Assembly: GCA_963837455.1 (NCBI GenBank)
Contig: CAWINM010000010.1
Span: 310,001 to 374,000 of the forward strand
Direction of reading: 5' to 3'
Source of the DNA: DASYQD01 sp963837455
Lineage (GTDB): Bacteria; Acidobacteriota; Thermoanaerobaculia; Multivoradales; JAIOJS01
DNA: 64,000 nucleotides
Positions 54,503 through 64,000 of this stretch are shown here, one piece after another. Made by a program: the position numbers and the translations under genes. Each line of letters opens with the position of its first letter. The stretch's first letter is position 1. The notes beneath the pieces were generated by a model, which did not search any database, was not told the origin of the DNA, and saw nothing but the letters and a program-made list of their open reading frames with translations.

Positions 54503-56723
54503 GCGCCCGCATCGGGTCGACGCGCGCCGCGCGCTGGGCCGGCAGCAGGCAGGCGGCGAGGGCGACGGCGAGCAGCAACACGGTCGCCGCCGACCAGCTG
54601 AGCGGGTCGACCGCGCCGACGCCGTAGAGCAGGCGCGACAGCGCGGTGCGCAGCACGAAGGCAACGGCGAGGCCGAGGCCGATGCCGGCGAGGGTCACCC
54701 CGGCGCACTGGCGGAGGACGAGCCGGGCGATCTCCCGCGGGGTGGCGCCGAGGGCGGCGCGTACCCCCAGCTCGCGCCAGCGCTGGGTGACGGTGTAGGA
54801 GAGCACGCCGAAGAGGCCGATGCCGGTGACCAGCACCGCGAAGGCGGCGAAGGCGGAGAGCAGCATGGCGTAGAGCCGGGGGCGAGCGAGGCTCGAGCGC
54901 AGCCGTTCCTCCATCGTCGTCACCGAGTCGAGCGCGACCGCCGGTGCCGCTTCGTGCACCAGCTCGCGAAGGGTCGCCGCCAGCCGATGGGGATCGTCCA
55001 CGGTGCGCACCACCAGCGTGGGCTCGGGGCCGGTGAACCCGGGGAGCTGCCGGTAGGAGATGTATAGGAAGCCGCGATCGACGTGCCACAGGGCCCAGAA
55101 GCTCCGCGCCAGCACTCCGGCGCCCACCAGCAGGACGAGGGCCACCGCCACCTGCGCCATCATGATCGCGGCACGCCCGCGGGCCACCGAGAGGCGAAGC
55201 CTGCCGGCCACCTGCAGCTGCCCGTCCTCCATCATCGCGCTGCTGAGGGTCAGCCGCCGCGCCAGCAGCACCGGGAAGAGCCCGAGGGCGAGTCCGGCAA
55301 CGAGCGCCAGGGCCATGGCAAGGGCGGCGACGCGGCCGTCCAAGGCCACGTCGTCAAGCCGCGGGAAGTCCGCCGGCACGAAGAGCGGCAGGAGGTGGTG
55401 CAGCCACCAGGAGAGCAGCAGTCCGGTGGCGCCGGCGAGCAGGCCCAGCAGGGCGTTTTCGACGAGCAGCTGGCGGGCGAGACGAGCCCGGCCGGCGCCG
55501 ACGGCGGAGCGGATCGCCAGCTCACGCCGCCGCGCCAGGGCGCGTGCGAGCTGCATGCCGGCGACGTTGGCGACCGCGCTCGTCACCAGCAGGAGCACGG
55601 CGCCGAGCAAGAGCAGCAGTGCCGGCCGCACGTCCCCGGTCCAGGCGTCGAGCAGCGACTCGGCCGCCACCACCGGCGCGCTCTCGGTGCCGAACACTGC
55701 CACCCCCACGAGGCCGAGCGGCGGCGCCGAGCGAGCCCGCGCGCTCCCCTCGGCCGCCGCCTGGGCGGCCGTGGCGCCGGGCGCCAGGCGACCGGCGGCG
55801 TCGAGCAGCGCCACGGAGCGCATGGGGCTGCCGGGGGTCGTCACCGGCGGCACCGACAGCGGCACCCAGAGGTCCACCTCCGGGGTGGGGAAGCTCATGC
55901 CTGCAGGCATCACCCCGACGATGGTGAGGCTGTTGCCGTCGAGGCGTACGGTGCGCCCGATCGCATCGTCGGCGCCACCGAATTGGCGTTGCCAGGTGGG
56001 GTAAGAGAGCACTGCCACGCGGTCATTGCCAGGCGCCTCGTCACGGGCGTCGAAGAAGCGACCGCGGAGCGGCCTTGCCCGCAGCAGCGCAAACAGCGAC
56101 GCCGTGGCCGAGGTGACCCTCACCCGTTGGGGCCGGCCTGCGGTCAGCTGGAGGGTCGCCATGTCGTTCGACCACGCGGCGAGGTCGCTGAGCGTCTGGT
56201 GGTGCTGCTGCCACTCGAGGTAGGTCGCGTTGGTCAGCAGCGGCGGCAGCAGCCGGGTGCTCCCCTCGCGCGTCTCGGTGATCCGTACCAGGCGATCCGA
56301 CGCCGGCCAGGGGAGCGGCCGCAGCAGCACGCCGTACGCGAGGCTGAAGATGGTGGGGGCCGCCGCCAGCCCCAGCGCCATGGTACCGGCCGCCGCCAGC
56401 GTGAAGCCGGGCTGCCGTCGCATCTGGCGAACCCCGAAACGCACGTCGTGGGCGAGACCGACGGCGCCGCGCGACGAGGATACGGGGGGCTCGAGGAGGG
56501 GCGGCCGCCGGGGCCGCGGCGGCGCGCTGGCCAGACCGGCGCACCAGCTGTCGAGGAGCTCGCCGACGTGGGCGGCCGCCTCATCCTTCGTCAAGCCGTC
56601 GGCACGCGCCGTCGCCAGCGCCGTCTCCGCGTGCTGCGCCAGCTCCTCGACGACGTCCTCGTCGACCTCGCGGCCGGCCTCGAGAGCGCCGAGCCGCCGG
56701 TGGATCGCCTGGTGCCAGTCCAT
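54492..56723 (-). CDS. ADOP family MacB/FtsX-type permease, second periplasmic domain deleted
   Basis: The 743-residue protein has the ADOP layout: a helical N-terminal prefix (MDWHQAIHRRLGALEAGREV), DVRFGVRQMRRQPGFTLAAA, MacB periplasmic domain 1 (about 120-330), an FtsX core of three helices, and a second FtsX unit. In other members about 130 residues of a second periplasmic domain separate the helix ending LARSFWALWHVDRGF from YISYRQLPGF. Here they are adjacent. The C-terminal FtsX (TVTQRWRELGVRAALGA) is intact. These permeases lack an ATPase partner in the operon; PadR usually precedes, as here. Confidence 0.88.
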   Translation of the reverse strand: MDWHQAIHRRLGALEAGREVDEDVVEELAQHAETALATARADGLTKDEAAAHVGELLDSWCAGLASAPPRPRRPPLLEPPVSSSRGAVGLAHDVRFGVRQMRRQPGFTLAAAGTMALGLAAAPTIFSLAYGVLLRPLPWPASDRLVRITETREGSTRLLPPLLTNATYLEWQQHHQTLSDLAAWSNDMATLQLTAGRPQRVRVTSATASLFALLRARPLRGRFFDARDEAPGNDRVAVLSYPTWQRQFGGADDAIGRTVRLDGNSLTIVGVMPAGMSFPTPEVDLWVPLSVPPVTTPGSPMRSVALLDAAGRLAPGATAAQAAAEGSARARSAPPLGLVGVAVFGTESAPVVAAESLLDAWTGDVRPALLLLLGAVLLLVTSAVANVAGMQLARALARRRELAIRSAVGAGRARLARQLLVENALLGLLAGATGLLLSWWLHHLLPLFVPADFPRLDDVALDGRVAALAMALALVAGLALGLFPVLLARRLTLSSAMMEDGQLQVAGRLRLSVARGRAAIMMAQVAVALVLLVGAGVLARSFWALWHVDRGFLYISYRQLPGFTGPEPTLVVRTVDDPHRLAATLRELVHEAAPAVALDSVTTMEERLRSSLARPRLYAMLLSAFAAFAVLVTGIGLFGVLSYTVTQRWRELGVRAALGATPREIARLVLRQCAGVTLAGIGLGLAVAFVLRTALSRLLYGVGAVDPLSWSAATVLLLAVALAACLLPAQRAARVDPMRALSS

Positions 56724-56748
56724 TCCTTCACACCTCCCGGCGGCGGCC

Positions 56749-57093
56749 TCAGGCGCCCTGGAAGTTGGCGACGCGGTCGAGGGCGAGGAAGAAGCTCTGC
56801 CAGAGCGAGCGTTCGCTCGCCAGCCGTTTCCGCCCGCGCGGCGTCAGCTTGTAGTAACGGCGGCGCCGCTGCCCGGCGCGTTCCACCCACCTCCCCTCGA
56901 CGAAGCCCTGGTCCTCGAGCCGGTAGAGGGTAGGGTAGAGCGACGCGACGTGATACGTGAGCGCACCCTGCGAGCGCTCGCCGATCAGCCGCCCGAGCTC
57001 GTAGCCGTGGCGCGCCCGCCCCTCGAGCAGCGCCAGGATGAGCAGGTCGGCGCTGCCCTTGCGCAGCTCCTTGGGCACGGTCGCGTCCGCCAT
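56749..57093 (-). CDS. PadR family transcriptional regulator
   Basis: The 114-residue protein is a PadR winged helix (LRKGSADLLILALLEGRARHGYEL, ASLYPTLYRLEDQGFVEGRW, RRYYKLTPRGRKRL) with a short C-terminal helix. Its gene precedes the ADOP permease by 25 nt on the same strand, the usual pairing in Acidobacteria. An inverted repeat with ATGT/ACAT arms overlaps the start codon, suggesting autorepression. Confidence 0.94.
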   Translation of the reverse strand: MADATVPKELRKGSADLLILALLEGRARHGYELGRLIGERSQGALTYHVASLYPTLYRLEDQGFVEGRWVERAGQRRRRYYKLTPRGRKRLASERSLWQSFFLALDRVANFQGA

Positions 57094-57112
57094 ATGTGGG
57101 GAATCAACATAT
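57092..57112 (-). promoter_or_regulatory. PadR operator candidate over the padR start
   Basis: ATATGT (57092-57097) and ACATAT (57107-57112) form a dyad with a 9-nt spacer, immediately upstream of and including the first base pairs of the PadR start codon. PadR proteins commonly bind ATGT-N8/9-ACAT repeats. Confidence 0.6.
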
Positions 57113-57219
57113 CACGATGGGAGACCGAGCGCGAGCGGCGAGCAGCCGATGGCCAGTGCGCGCACCCGCCGTTCGAGAGCAGATCCTTGCCCGCCCCCGA
57201 AGCTCCTCGGCCGGCAGCG

Positions 57220-60069
<2,850 letters not shown>

Positions 60070-60371
60070 GAAGCCTCTCCCTGGGGGAGCCCCATCGAGG
60101 CTGCAGTCATCTGCCAGCGTCCAGGCAGTATAGCGCCAGCTGCACAAGGGGGAAGAGGTCCATTTCGACCGCTCGTGGTTTCTTGTGGACCCGGTCGAGG
60201 AATGGGCTCGAGCGACGCGTCCGAGCGACATCATGGCACGGCCGGCCGCGGGCCGGTGAGGCCGATGCAGGCATCGAGCTGTCAGAGCTCGGCGACGAGC
60301 CGGGCGCGAGGTGGGGTCGGAGCACACCCGGCCGGCGAACGTTCCTTGCGGGATCGAGGCACCCCGTCACG
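60070..60371. other. Intergenic region upstream of the hybrid kinase
   Basis: No gene is recognisable in these 302 bp. On the minus strand, TATACT at 60132-60127 is a good -10 box about 60 nt before the hybrid kinase start, but I cannot see a matching -35. The 3' part follows the pseudouridine synthase gene and shows no clear terminator. Confidence 0.35.
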
Positions 60372-61154
60372 TCACCGGGCAGGCGGGCCCCAGCCCAGGG
60401 CCACCAGCGCTGCGCCGAAGCTCTCCGGCAGGGGCGCCACGAGCCGTAGCGGCGTCGGCATCGGCGGCGCGGGCAACGCCAGCGTCCAGGCGTGGAGCAG
60501 CGGGTGATCCGGGGTGAGCGCGGCGCGGAGCGCGGGATCGCGCACGCCGCGGTGGCGCGGCCCGCCGTAGAGGTCATCGCCGACGATCGGGTGCCCGGCG
60601 GCGGCGAGGTGGACGCGCAACTGGTGGGTGCGCCCGCTGTGCGGCACGAGGAGCAGGAGGCTCACGTGCGGGCCCGCTTGCAGGGTGGCGTAGGAGGAGC
60701 GCGCCGGGCGCCCGGCGGGGTCGACACGCATGCGGCGGCGGTCGCGCCGGTCGGGCCCCAGCGGCGAGGTCCACTCTCCCGCCGGCGGGGGCGGGTGCCC
60801 CCACACCAGCGCCAGGTAGCGCTTCTCCACGCGGCGGGAGCCGAAGGCCGCCACCAGAGCGCGGTGGGTGTCGGCGTCGCGCGCCAGCACCACCACTCCC
60901 GAGGTGCCGACGTCGAGGCGGTGCACGAGGAGCAGCTCACCCGCCACCCGCTCGCGCTCGGCGGCGGAGAGGCCGGCGCGCAGTCGCTCGGCGGCGGCGC
61001 CGGGTGCCCGTGCCGGAGTCGCCAGGCTCAAGCCGGGTGGCTTGGCGATCGCCACCAGGTGCTCGTCGGCGAAGAGCAGACGCACGGCGGCCGTGGCGCG
61101 CCAACCGGGCCGGGCGCCGGCGTCCGTCAGCGGCCGAGCCTGCCGAGGAGCCAC
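60372..61154 (-). CDS. RluA family pseudouridine synthase
   Basis: The protein has the RluA signature HRLDVGTSGVVVLA with the catalytic Asp, LLFADEHLVAIAKPPGLS near the start, PHSGRTHQLRVHL and a final GWGPPAR. It makes pseudouridine in rRNA or tRNA; which site is unknown, as the S4 domain is absent. The GTG at 61154 would overlap the upstream DUF2905 gene by 28 nt. A GTG at 61085 starts just before the conserved domain and is a good alternative. Confidence 0.9.
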   Translation of the reverse strand: MAPRQARPLTDAGARPGWRATAAVRLLFADEHLVAIAKPPGLSLATPARAPGAAAERLRAGLSAAERERVAGELLLVHRLDVGTSGVVVLARDADTHRALVAAFGSRRVEKRYLALVWGHPPPPAGEWTSPLGPDRRDRRRMRVDPAGRPARSSYATLQAGPHVSLLLLVPHSGRTHQLRVHLAAAGHPIVGDDLYGGPRHRGVRDPALRAALTPDHPLLHAWTLALPAPPMPTPLRLVAPLPESFGAALVALGWGPPAR

Positions 61155-61354
61155 AGCACCCGTGTCAGCAGGAGGCTCGAGAGCAGGGAGGTCGCGAGCG
61201 GCACGAACACCCGCACGTTTCCCTTGCCGAGCGCGAGGTCGCCGGGGAGCCGCCCGAGACGCCAGGGCAGCAGCTGTGCGGCGACGCCGAGCAGCACCGG
61301 CGCCAGGCCGACGGCGACGAGCAAGCGGGCGACGGGATGGAGGGGACCAGGCAT
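61127..61354 (-). CDS. DUF2905 family small membrane protein
   Basis: The 75 residues match DUF2905: two membrane helices around a loop LGRLPGDLALGKGNVRVF, then VPLATSLLSSLLLTRVLWLL. The family is widespread and of unknown function. It lies directly upstream of the pseudouridine synthase and probably shares its transcript. Confidence 0.85.
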   Translation of the reverse strand: MPGPLHPVARLLVAVGLAPVLLGVAAQLLPWRLGRLPGDLALGKGNVRVFVPLATSLLSSLLLTRVLWLLGRLGR

Positions 61355-61471
61355 GCTGCGGATGATGCCATCTCCGCTGCCGGTGGCCCTCCCCTCATCC
61401 GCCGCGTCGAGTCAGGGCGCCGTCGCTGGCGCGACCCCCGCTCGCGTCAGTCGCCGCCGCTCCGTCGGGGC

Positions 61472-63159
61472 TTAGACGGCTCCCACCTCCTTGCCCAGCC
61501 CCCGTCGGTGCACGTCGCGGACCGCCCGCCCCGAGGGGTCGGGCAGCGCCGCGAACGCCGGGTCCCAGGCGAGCGCCGCCGGCGTGCTGCAGGCGACGCT
61601 GTCGCCGCCGGGCACGCAGCGCGCCGCCGCGTCGCTGGGGAAGTGGGCGGCGAAGAGCACGCGATAGAGGTAGGCCTCCTTGGTGCGCGGCGAGTTGTAG
61701 GGGAAGCGCCAGCGGGCGCCGGCGAGGTCGGCGTCGCTCACCTCGTGCTCGGCGTGGGCCTTGAGCGAGTCGATCCAGGAGTAGCCGACGCCGTCGGAGA
61801 ACTGCTCCTTCTGCCGCCAGAGGATCGTTTCCGGCAGCACGCCGCGGAAGGCCTCGCGCAGGACCTCCTTCTCGATGCCGCCGGGCGCGCACCCGCTTGC
61901 GCTCGGGGTCGAGCGACATCGCCACGTCGAGCAACCGGCGGGTAGAGGAAGGGCACCCGCGCCTCGACTCCCCAGGCCGCCATCGCCTTGTTGGCGCGCA
62001 GGCAGTCGTACTTGTGCAGGAGGTCGAGCTTCTGGACCGTCTCCTCGTGCAGCGCCCGCGCCGAGGGCGCCTTGTGGAAGTAGAGGTAGCCGGCGAAGGC
62101 CTCATCGGCTCCCTCGCCGGAGAGCACCATCTTCACCCCCATCGCCTTGATGCGGCGGGCCATCAGGTACATCGGCGTCGCCGCCCGCACGGTGGTGACG
62201 TCGTAGGTCTCGAGGTGGTGGATGACGTCGACGAGGGCGTCGATCCCCTCCTGGACGGTGAACCGCAGCTCGTGGTGGACGGAGCCGATGTGCGTCGCCA
62301 CCTGGCGTGCGGCGGCGAGGTCGGGGGAGTCGTCGAGGCCGATGGCGAAGCTGTGCAGCCGCGGCCACCACGCCTCCTCGCGGCCGCCGCTCTCGACGCG
62401 GCGCGGCGCGAAGCGGGCGGCGGTGGCGGCCACCAGCGAGGAGTCGAGGCCCCCCGAGAGCAGCACGCCGTAGGGCACGTCGCTCATCAGCTGGCGCTGG
62501 ACGGCCTCCTCGAGGGCGGCCCGCACGGTCGCCGGGTCGGTGTGGCCGCCGGCCACCGCCTCGTAGTCGCGCCACGCCGGCTGGTAGTAGCGGCGCACCT
62601 CGCCGAGGGCGCTGTCAAGGTACGAGCCGGGCGGGAAGTCCTCGATGGTGCGGCAGACCCCCTCGAGCGCCTTGAGCTCGGAGGCGACGAAGAGCTGGCC
62701 GTGCTCGTCGCGCCCGGTGTAGAGCGGGCAGACGCCGATCGGGTCGCGGGCGATCAGGTAGCGCCGCTGGTCGCGGTCCCATAGCGCGAAGGCGAAGATG
62801 CCGTCGAGCTGCTCGAGCAGCGCCGGGCCCTTCTCGCGCCAGAGCGGCAGCAGCACCTCGCAGTCCGAGGCGGTCTGGAAGTCGTAGGGCGCCGCGAGGC
62901 GGGACGCCAGCTCGCCGTGGTTGTAGATCTCGCCGTTGACGGTGAGCAGCAGCGAGCCGTCGCGCGAGGCGAGCGGGTGGGCGCCGTGCTCGACGTCGAC
63001 GATGGCGAGCCGCTCGTGGGCGAGCACCGCGCCGTCCGCAACGGCGACGCCGCTCCAGTCTGGGCCGCGGTGGCGCAGCCGGCGGGCGAGGCGGGTGGCG
63101 AGGGCGCGCAGCTCGCGCGGGTCCTGGCGGGTCTCGAAGATGGCGACGATGCCGCACAT
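61472..63159 (-). pseudogene. asnB: Asparagine synthetase B (glutamine-hydrolysing), interrupted by two +1 frameshifts
   Basis: From ATG 63159 (site GGAAGGAG) the product begins MCGIVAIF, with the Cys2 glutaminase nucleophile, and continues through NGEIYNHGEL and the ATP-pyrophosphatase loop LLSGGLDSS to WGVEARVPFLY. There the frame shifts (about 61940) to RRLLDVAMSLDPERKRVRA, and again (about 61884) to GIEKEVLREAFRGVLPETIL then WRQKEQFSDGVGYSW, ending at 61472 in PSGRAV. Each shift is explained by one extra G/C. The rest follows E. coli AsnB closely. It may be a recent pseudogene or a base-call error. A leader attenuator precedes it. Confidence 0.88.
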
Positions 63160-63183
63160 GGAGGGGCTCCTTCCGGGCCGGTG

Positions 63184-63223
63184 AAAAACAAAAAGGCCCG
63201 CAACCTCGGGAGGTGCGGGCCTT
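63184..63223 (-). terminator. Intrinsic terminator in the asnB leader
   Basis: On the minus strand the 5' arm AAGGCCCGCACCTC (63223-63210) pairs with GAGGTTGCGGGCCTT (63207-63193) with one bulged base. It is followed by TTTTTGTTTTT (63194-63184). The T-tract ends 24 nt before the asnB start codon. This is the clearest intrinsic terminator in the window and it lies upstream of the gene, not after one. Confidence 0.88.
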
Positions 63224-63250
63224 GGCGTCCTGACGACTGTGGGTCGGTGG

Positions 63251-63337
63251 CTACGCGCGGGCTCGCACCCTCCGGCAATTGCCGTTGGCGTTGACGCAGG
63301 TGACCAGGCAGGTGAGGGGGTCGAACGTGGCGCGCAT
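63251..63337 (-). CDS. Putative asnB leader peptide with clustered Asn codons
   Basis: A 28-codon ORF starts at ATG 63337 and stops at TAG 63251. It reads MRATFDPLTCLVTCVNANGN then CRRVRARA. Codons 16, 18 and 20 are Asn (AAC, AAC, AAT) at 63290-63292, 63284-63286 and 63278-63280. Stalling there would free the next 14 nt, which can pair with the terminator's 5' arm. No strong Shine-Dalgarno is visible; the ORF may be leaderless. A longer in-frame ORF exists upstream, so the start is uncertain. Confidence 0.6.
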   Translation of the reverse strand: MRATFDPLTCLVTCVNANGNCRRVRARA

Positions 63338-63622
63338 CGGGTCGGCAACAGTGCCGGAGACCGACGCGGATGTCAAGAGCGACGGGCGGGCCGGGCGGGC
63401 CGGTGGGCTGGCGGGGTTGCGGCCGGCTGTCGCAGGCGGCGCGCCCGGGCGAGCCCTAGGGCCCATCCGCCTTTTCGCCATCGACCCTCCCGGCGAATTC
63501 CCAGCGAATTCCCAGCGATCGCCAGGTGATTCGGCGGGTCGGGCGTCGCAAGTCTTGGGCTGTGCGCCGCGAGCGGGGGCGCACCGCGACTTCTGCCGAC
63601 GACCGCTCCCGGAGGACTCTTC

Positions 63623-64000
63623 GTGAAGCGCTCCTCGCCTCTGCTCCTCGGGTTCCTTCTTCTCGGCGCTGCCGTGGCGACGGCGCAGGCCGTCGTCATC
63701 CAGTCCGCAGACTGCGTCGGCTGGAGCGGCTGGAACCCCCCGGGGACGCTGCCCGGGACCGCCACGGGAGGGGAGTGGCCCGACGGCCACCCGCCTCCCG
63801 GCTGTGTCGTGAGTCACTCCCACATCCCGTTGGGCCCGGCGACCGTCGAGTCCTACTTGTTCTTCTCGGCCGGCGCGTACACGCCGTCGTCCGCCGGCGC
63901 CATCGCCACTTTGGATTTCGGCGTCGACGAGAGGCTCCAGTACTCCGCCGCCGACCTCGGCGTCCGCCTGCAGCTCGCCCTGCGCCAAGACGGAAACGTC
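63623..64000 (+). CDS. Secreted protein, N-terminal part (runs off the window)
   Basis: GTG 63623 follows a GGAGGA site at 63611-63616. The frame is open to the last base, giving 126 residues. It begins with a signal peptide (LLLGFLLLGAAVATAQA) and continues with VVIQSADCVGWSGWNPPG, HSHIPLGPATVESYLFFSAG and IATLDFGVDERLQY. No family is recognised. The mature part is rich in aromatic and polar residues, as in surface beta domains. Confidence 0.75.
   Translation, partial: MKRSSPLLLGFLLLGAAVATAQAVVIQSADCVGWSGWNPPGTLPGTATGGEWPDGHPPPGCVVSHSHIPLGPATVESYLFFSAGAYTPSSAGAIATLDFGVDERLQYSAADLGVRLQLALRQDGNV

Larger units (their letters stand above)
63184..63376 (-). promoter_or_regulatory. Asn-responsive transcription attenuator of asnB (candidate)
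   Basis: In order on the minus strand: TTGACA (63376-63371) as a possible -35 with a weak -10, leader ORF 63337-63251, segment GGAGGGTGCGAGCC (63273-63260), terminator arms 63223-63193, T-tract and asnB. The segment is complementary to GGCCCGCACCTCC (63221-63209) in 12 positions with one bulge and one mismatch. It can thus act as antiterminator. This follows the design of amino-acid biosynthetic attenuators such as trp and his. Confidence 0.65.

Noticed and set aside
63184..63223. The hairpin before asnB as an ordinary terminator of an upstream minus-strand gene
   Set aside because: I see no minus-strand gene ending just before it other than the short leader ORF; the next real gene upstream is on the plus strand. 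It remains the main alternative if the leader ORF proves false.
63251..63484. A RiPP or lasso-peptide precursor upstream of an AsnB-like enzyme
   Set aside because: The Cys-containing peptide looked like a precursor, but the enzyme is ordinary glutamine-dependent AsnB, there is no leader peptidase or transporter nearby, and the Asn codons with terminator are better explained as an attenuator.

Overview
The window is about 64 kb of very GC-rich bacterial chromosome with dense coding on both strands and no rRNA, tRNA, CRISPR array, prophage or insertion sequence that I could see. A MacB/FtsX-type 'ADOP' permease paired with a PadR regulator, many secreted S9, S10, S41, M28 and M61 peptidases, a ligand-sensor two-component kinase with a beta-propeller, Ser/Thr kinase signalling, a DDAH-like enzyme and frequent GTG/TTG starts all fit Acidobacteriota, perhaps a Thermoanaerobaculia-like lineage. 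That assignment is inference from gene content; no marker gene is present.

Layout. 1-2151: 3' end of an NtrC-type activator and its NtrY-like kinase. 2152-8861: acyl-CoA desaturase remnant, ketoacyl synthase III, DNRLRE surface protein, degenerate receiver, RhlE-type helicase, DDAH-like hydrolase and two tandem small lipoproteins. 8893-13428: two-gene operon of S9B and S9A peptidases. 13629-21883: signalling block (Ser/Thr kinase, a HEAT-repeat/HD-GYP pair sharing one N-terminal module, propeller histidine kinase). 21934-28564: DUF4013 membrane protein, RRM protein, a tightly coupled fabH / DUF3592 / small protein / ATPase operon and a PQQ-type propeller protein. 28602-32476: NAD(P)-binding oxidoreductase, TipA-like MerR regulator with its own 19-bp-spacer promoter, and a hybrid kinase broken by one TAG. 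32727-37097: cupredoxin-like / GGDEF-EAL / outer-membrane protein operon. 37197-41627: YbjQ-like, S41 protease, M61-like peptidase, OsmC. 41866-42769: a patch of broken genes (creD, CPBP protease, unknown tail). 42777-46365: M28 peptidase / endonuclease III / MmcQ operon. 46438-49703: sigma factor, anti-sigma-like protein and two DUF4097 proteins. 49869-53016: S10 carboxypeptidase and amidohydrolase. 53221-54502: a small mercury operon (merR, merT, CopZ-like metallochaperone). 54492-60069: ADOP permease with a missing periplasmic domain, PadR and a hybrid kinase. 60372-64000: pseudouridine synthase, DUF2905, asnB with its leader, and the start of a secreted protein.

The most interesting element is upstream of asnB at about 63184-63337 on the minus strand. 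It holds a 28-codon leader ORF with three Asn codons among five, then a sequence that can pair with the 5' arm of an intrinsic terminator, then the terminator with its T-tract, then the asnB ribosome binding site. This is the textbook layout of ribosome-mediated attenuation, here apparently sensing asparaginyl-tRNA charging. The second theme is translational coupling: ten gene junctions use a 4-nt GTGA or ATGA stop/start overlap. The third is gene decay: asnB (two +1 shifts), a hybrid kinase (TAG), creD, a CPBP protease, a desaturase, a receiver protein and the ADOP permease are all truncated or interrupted. The first two could also be assembly or sequencing errors.
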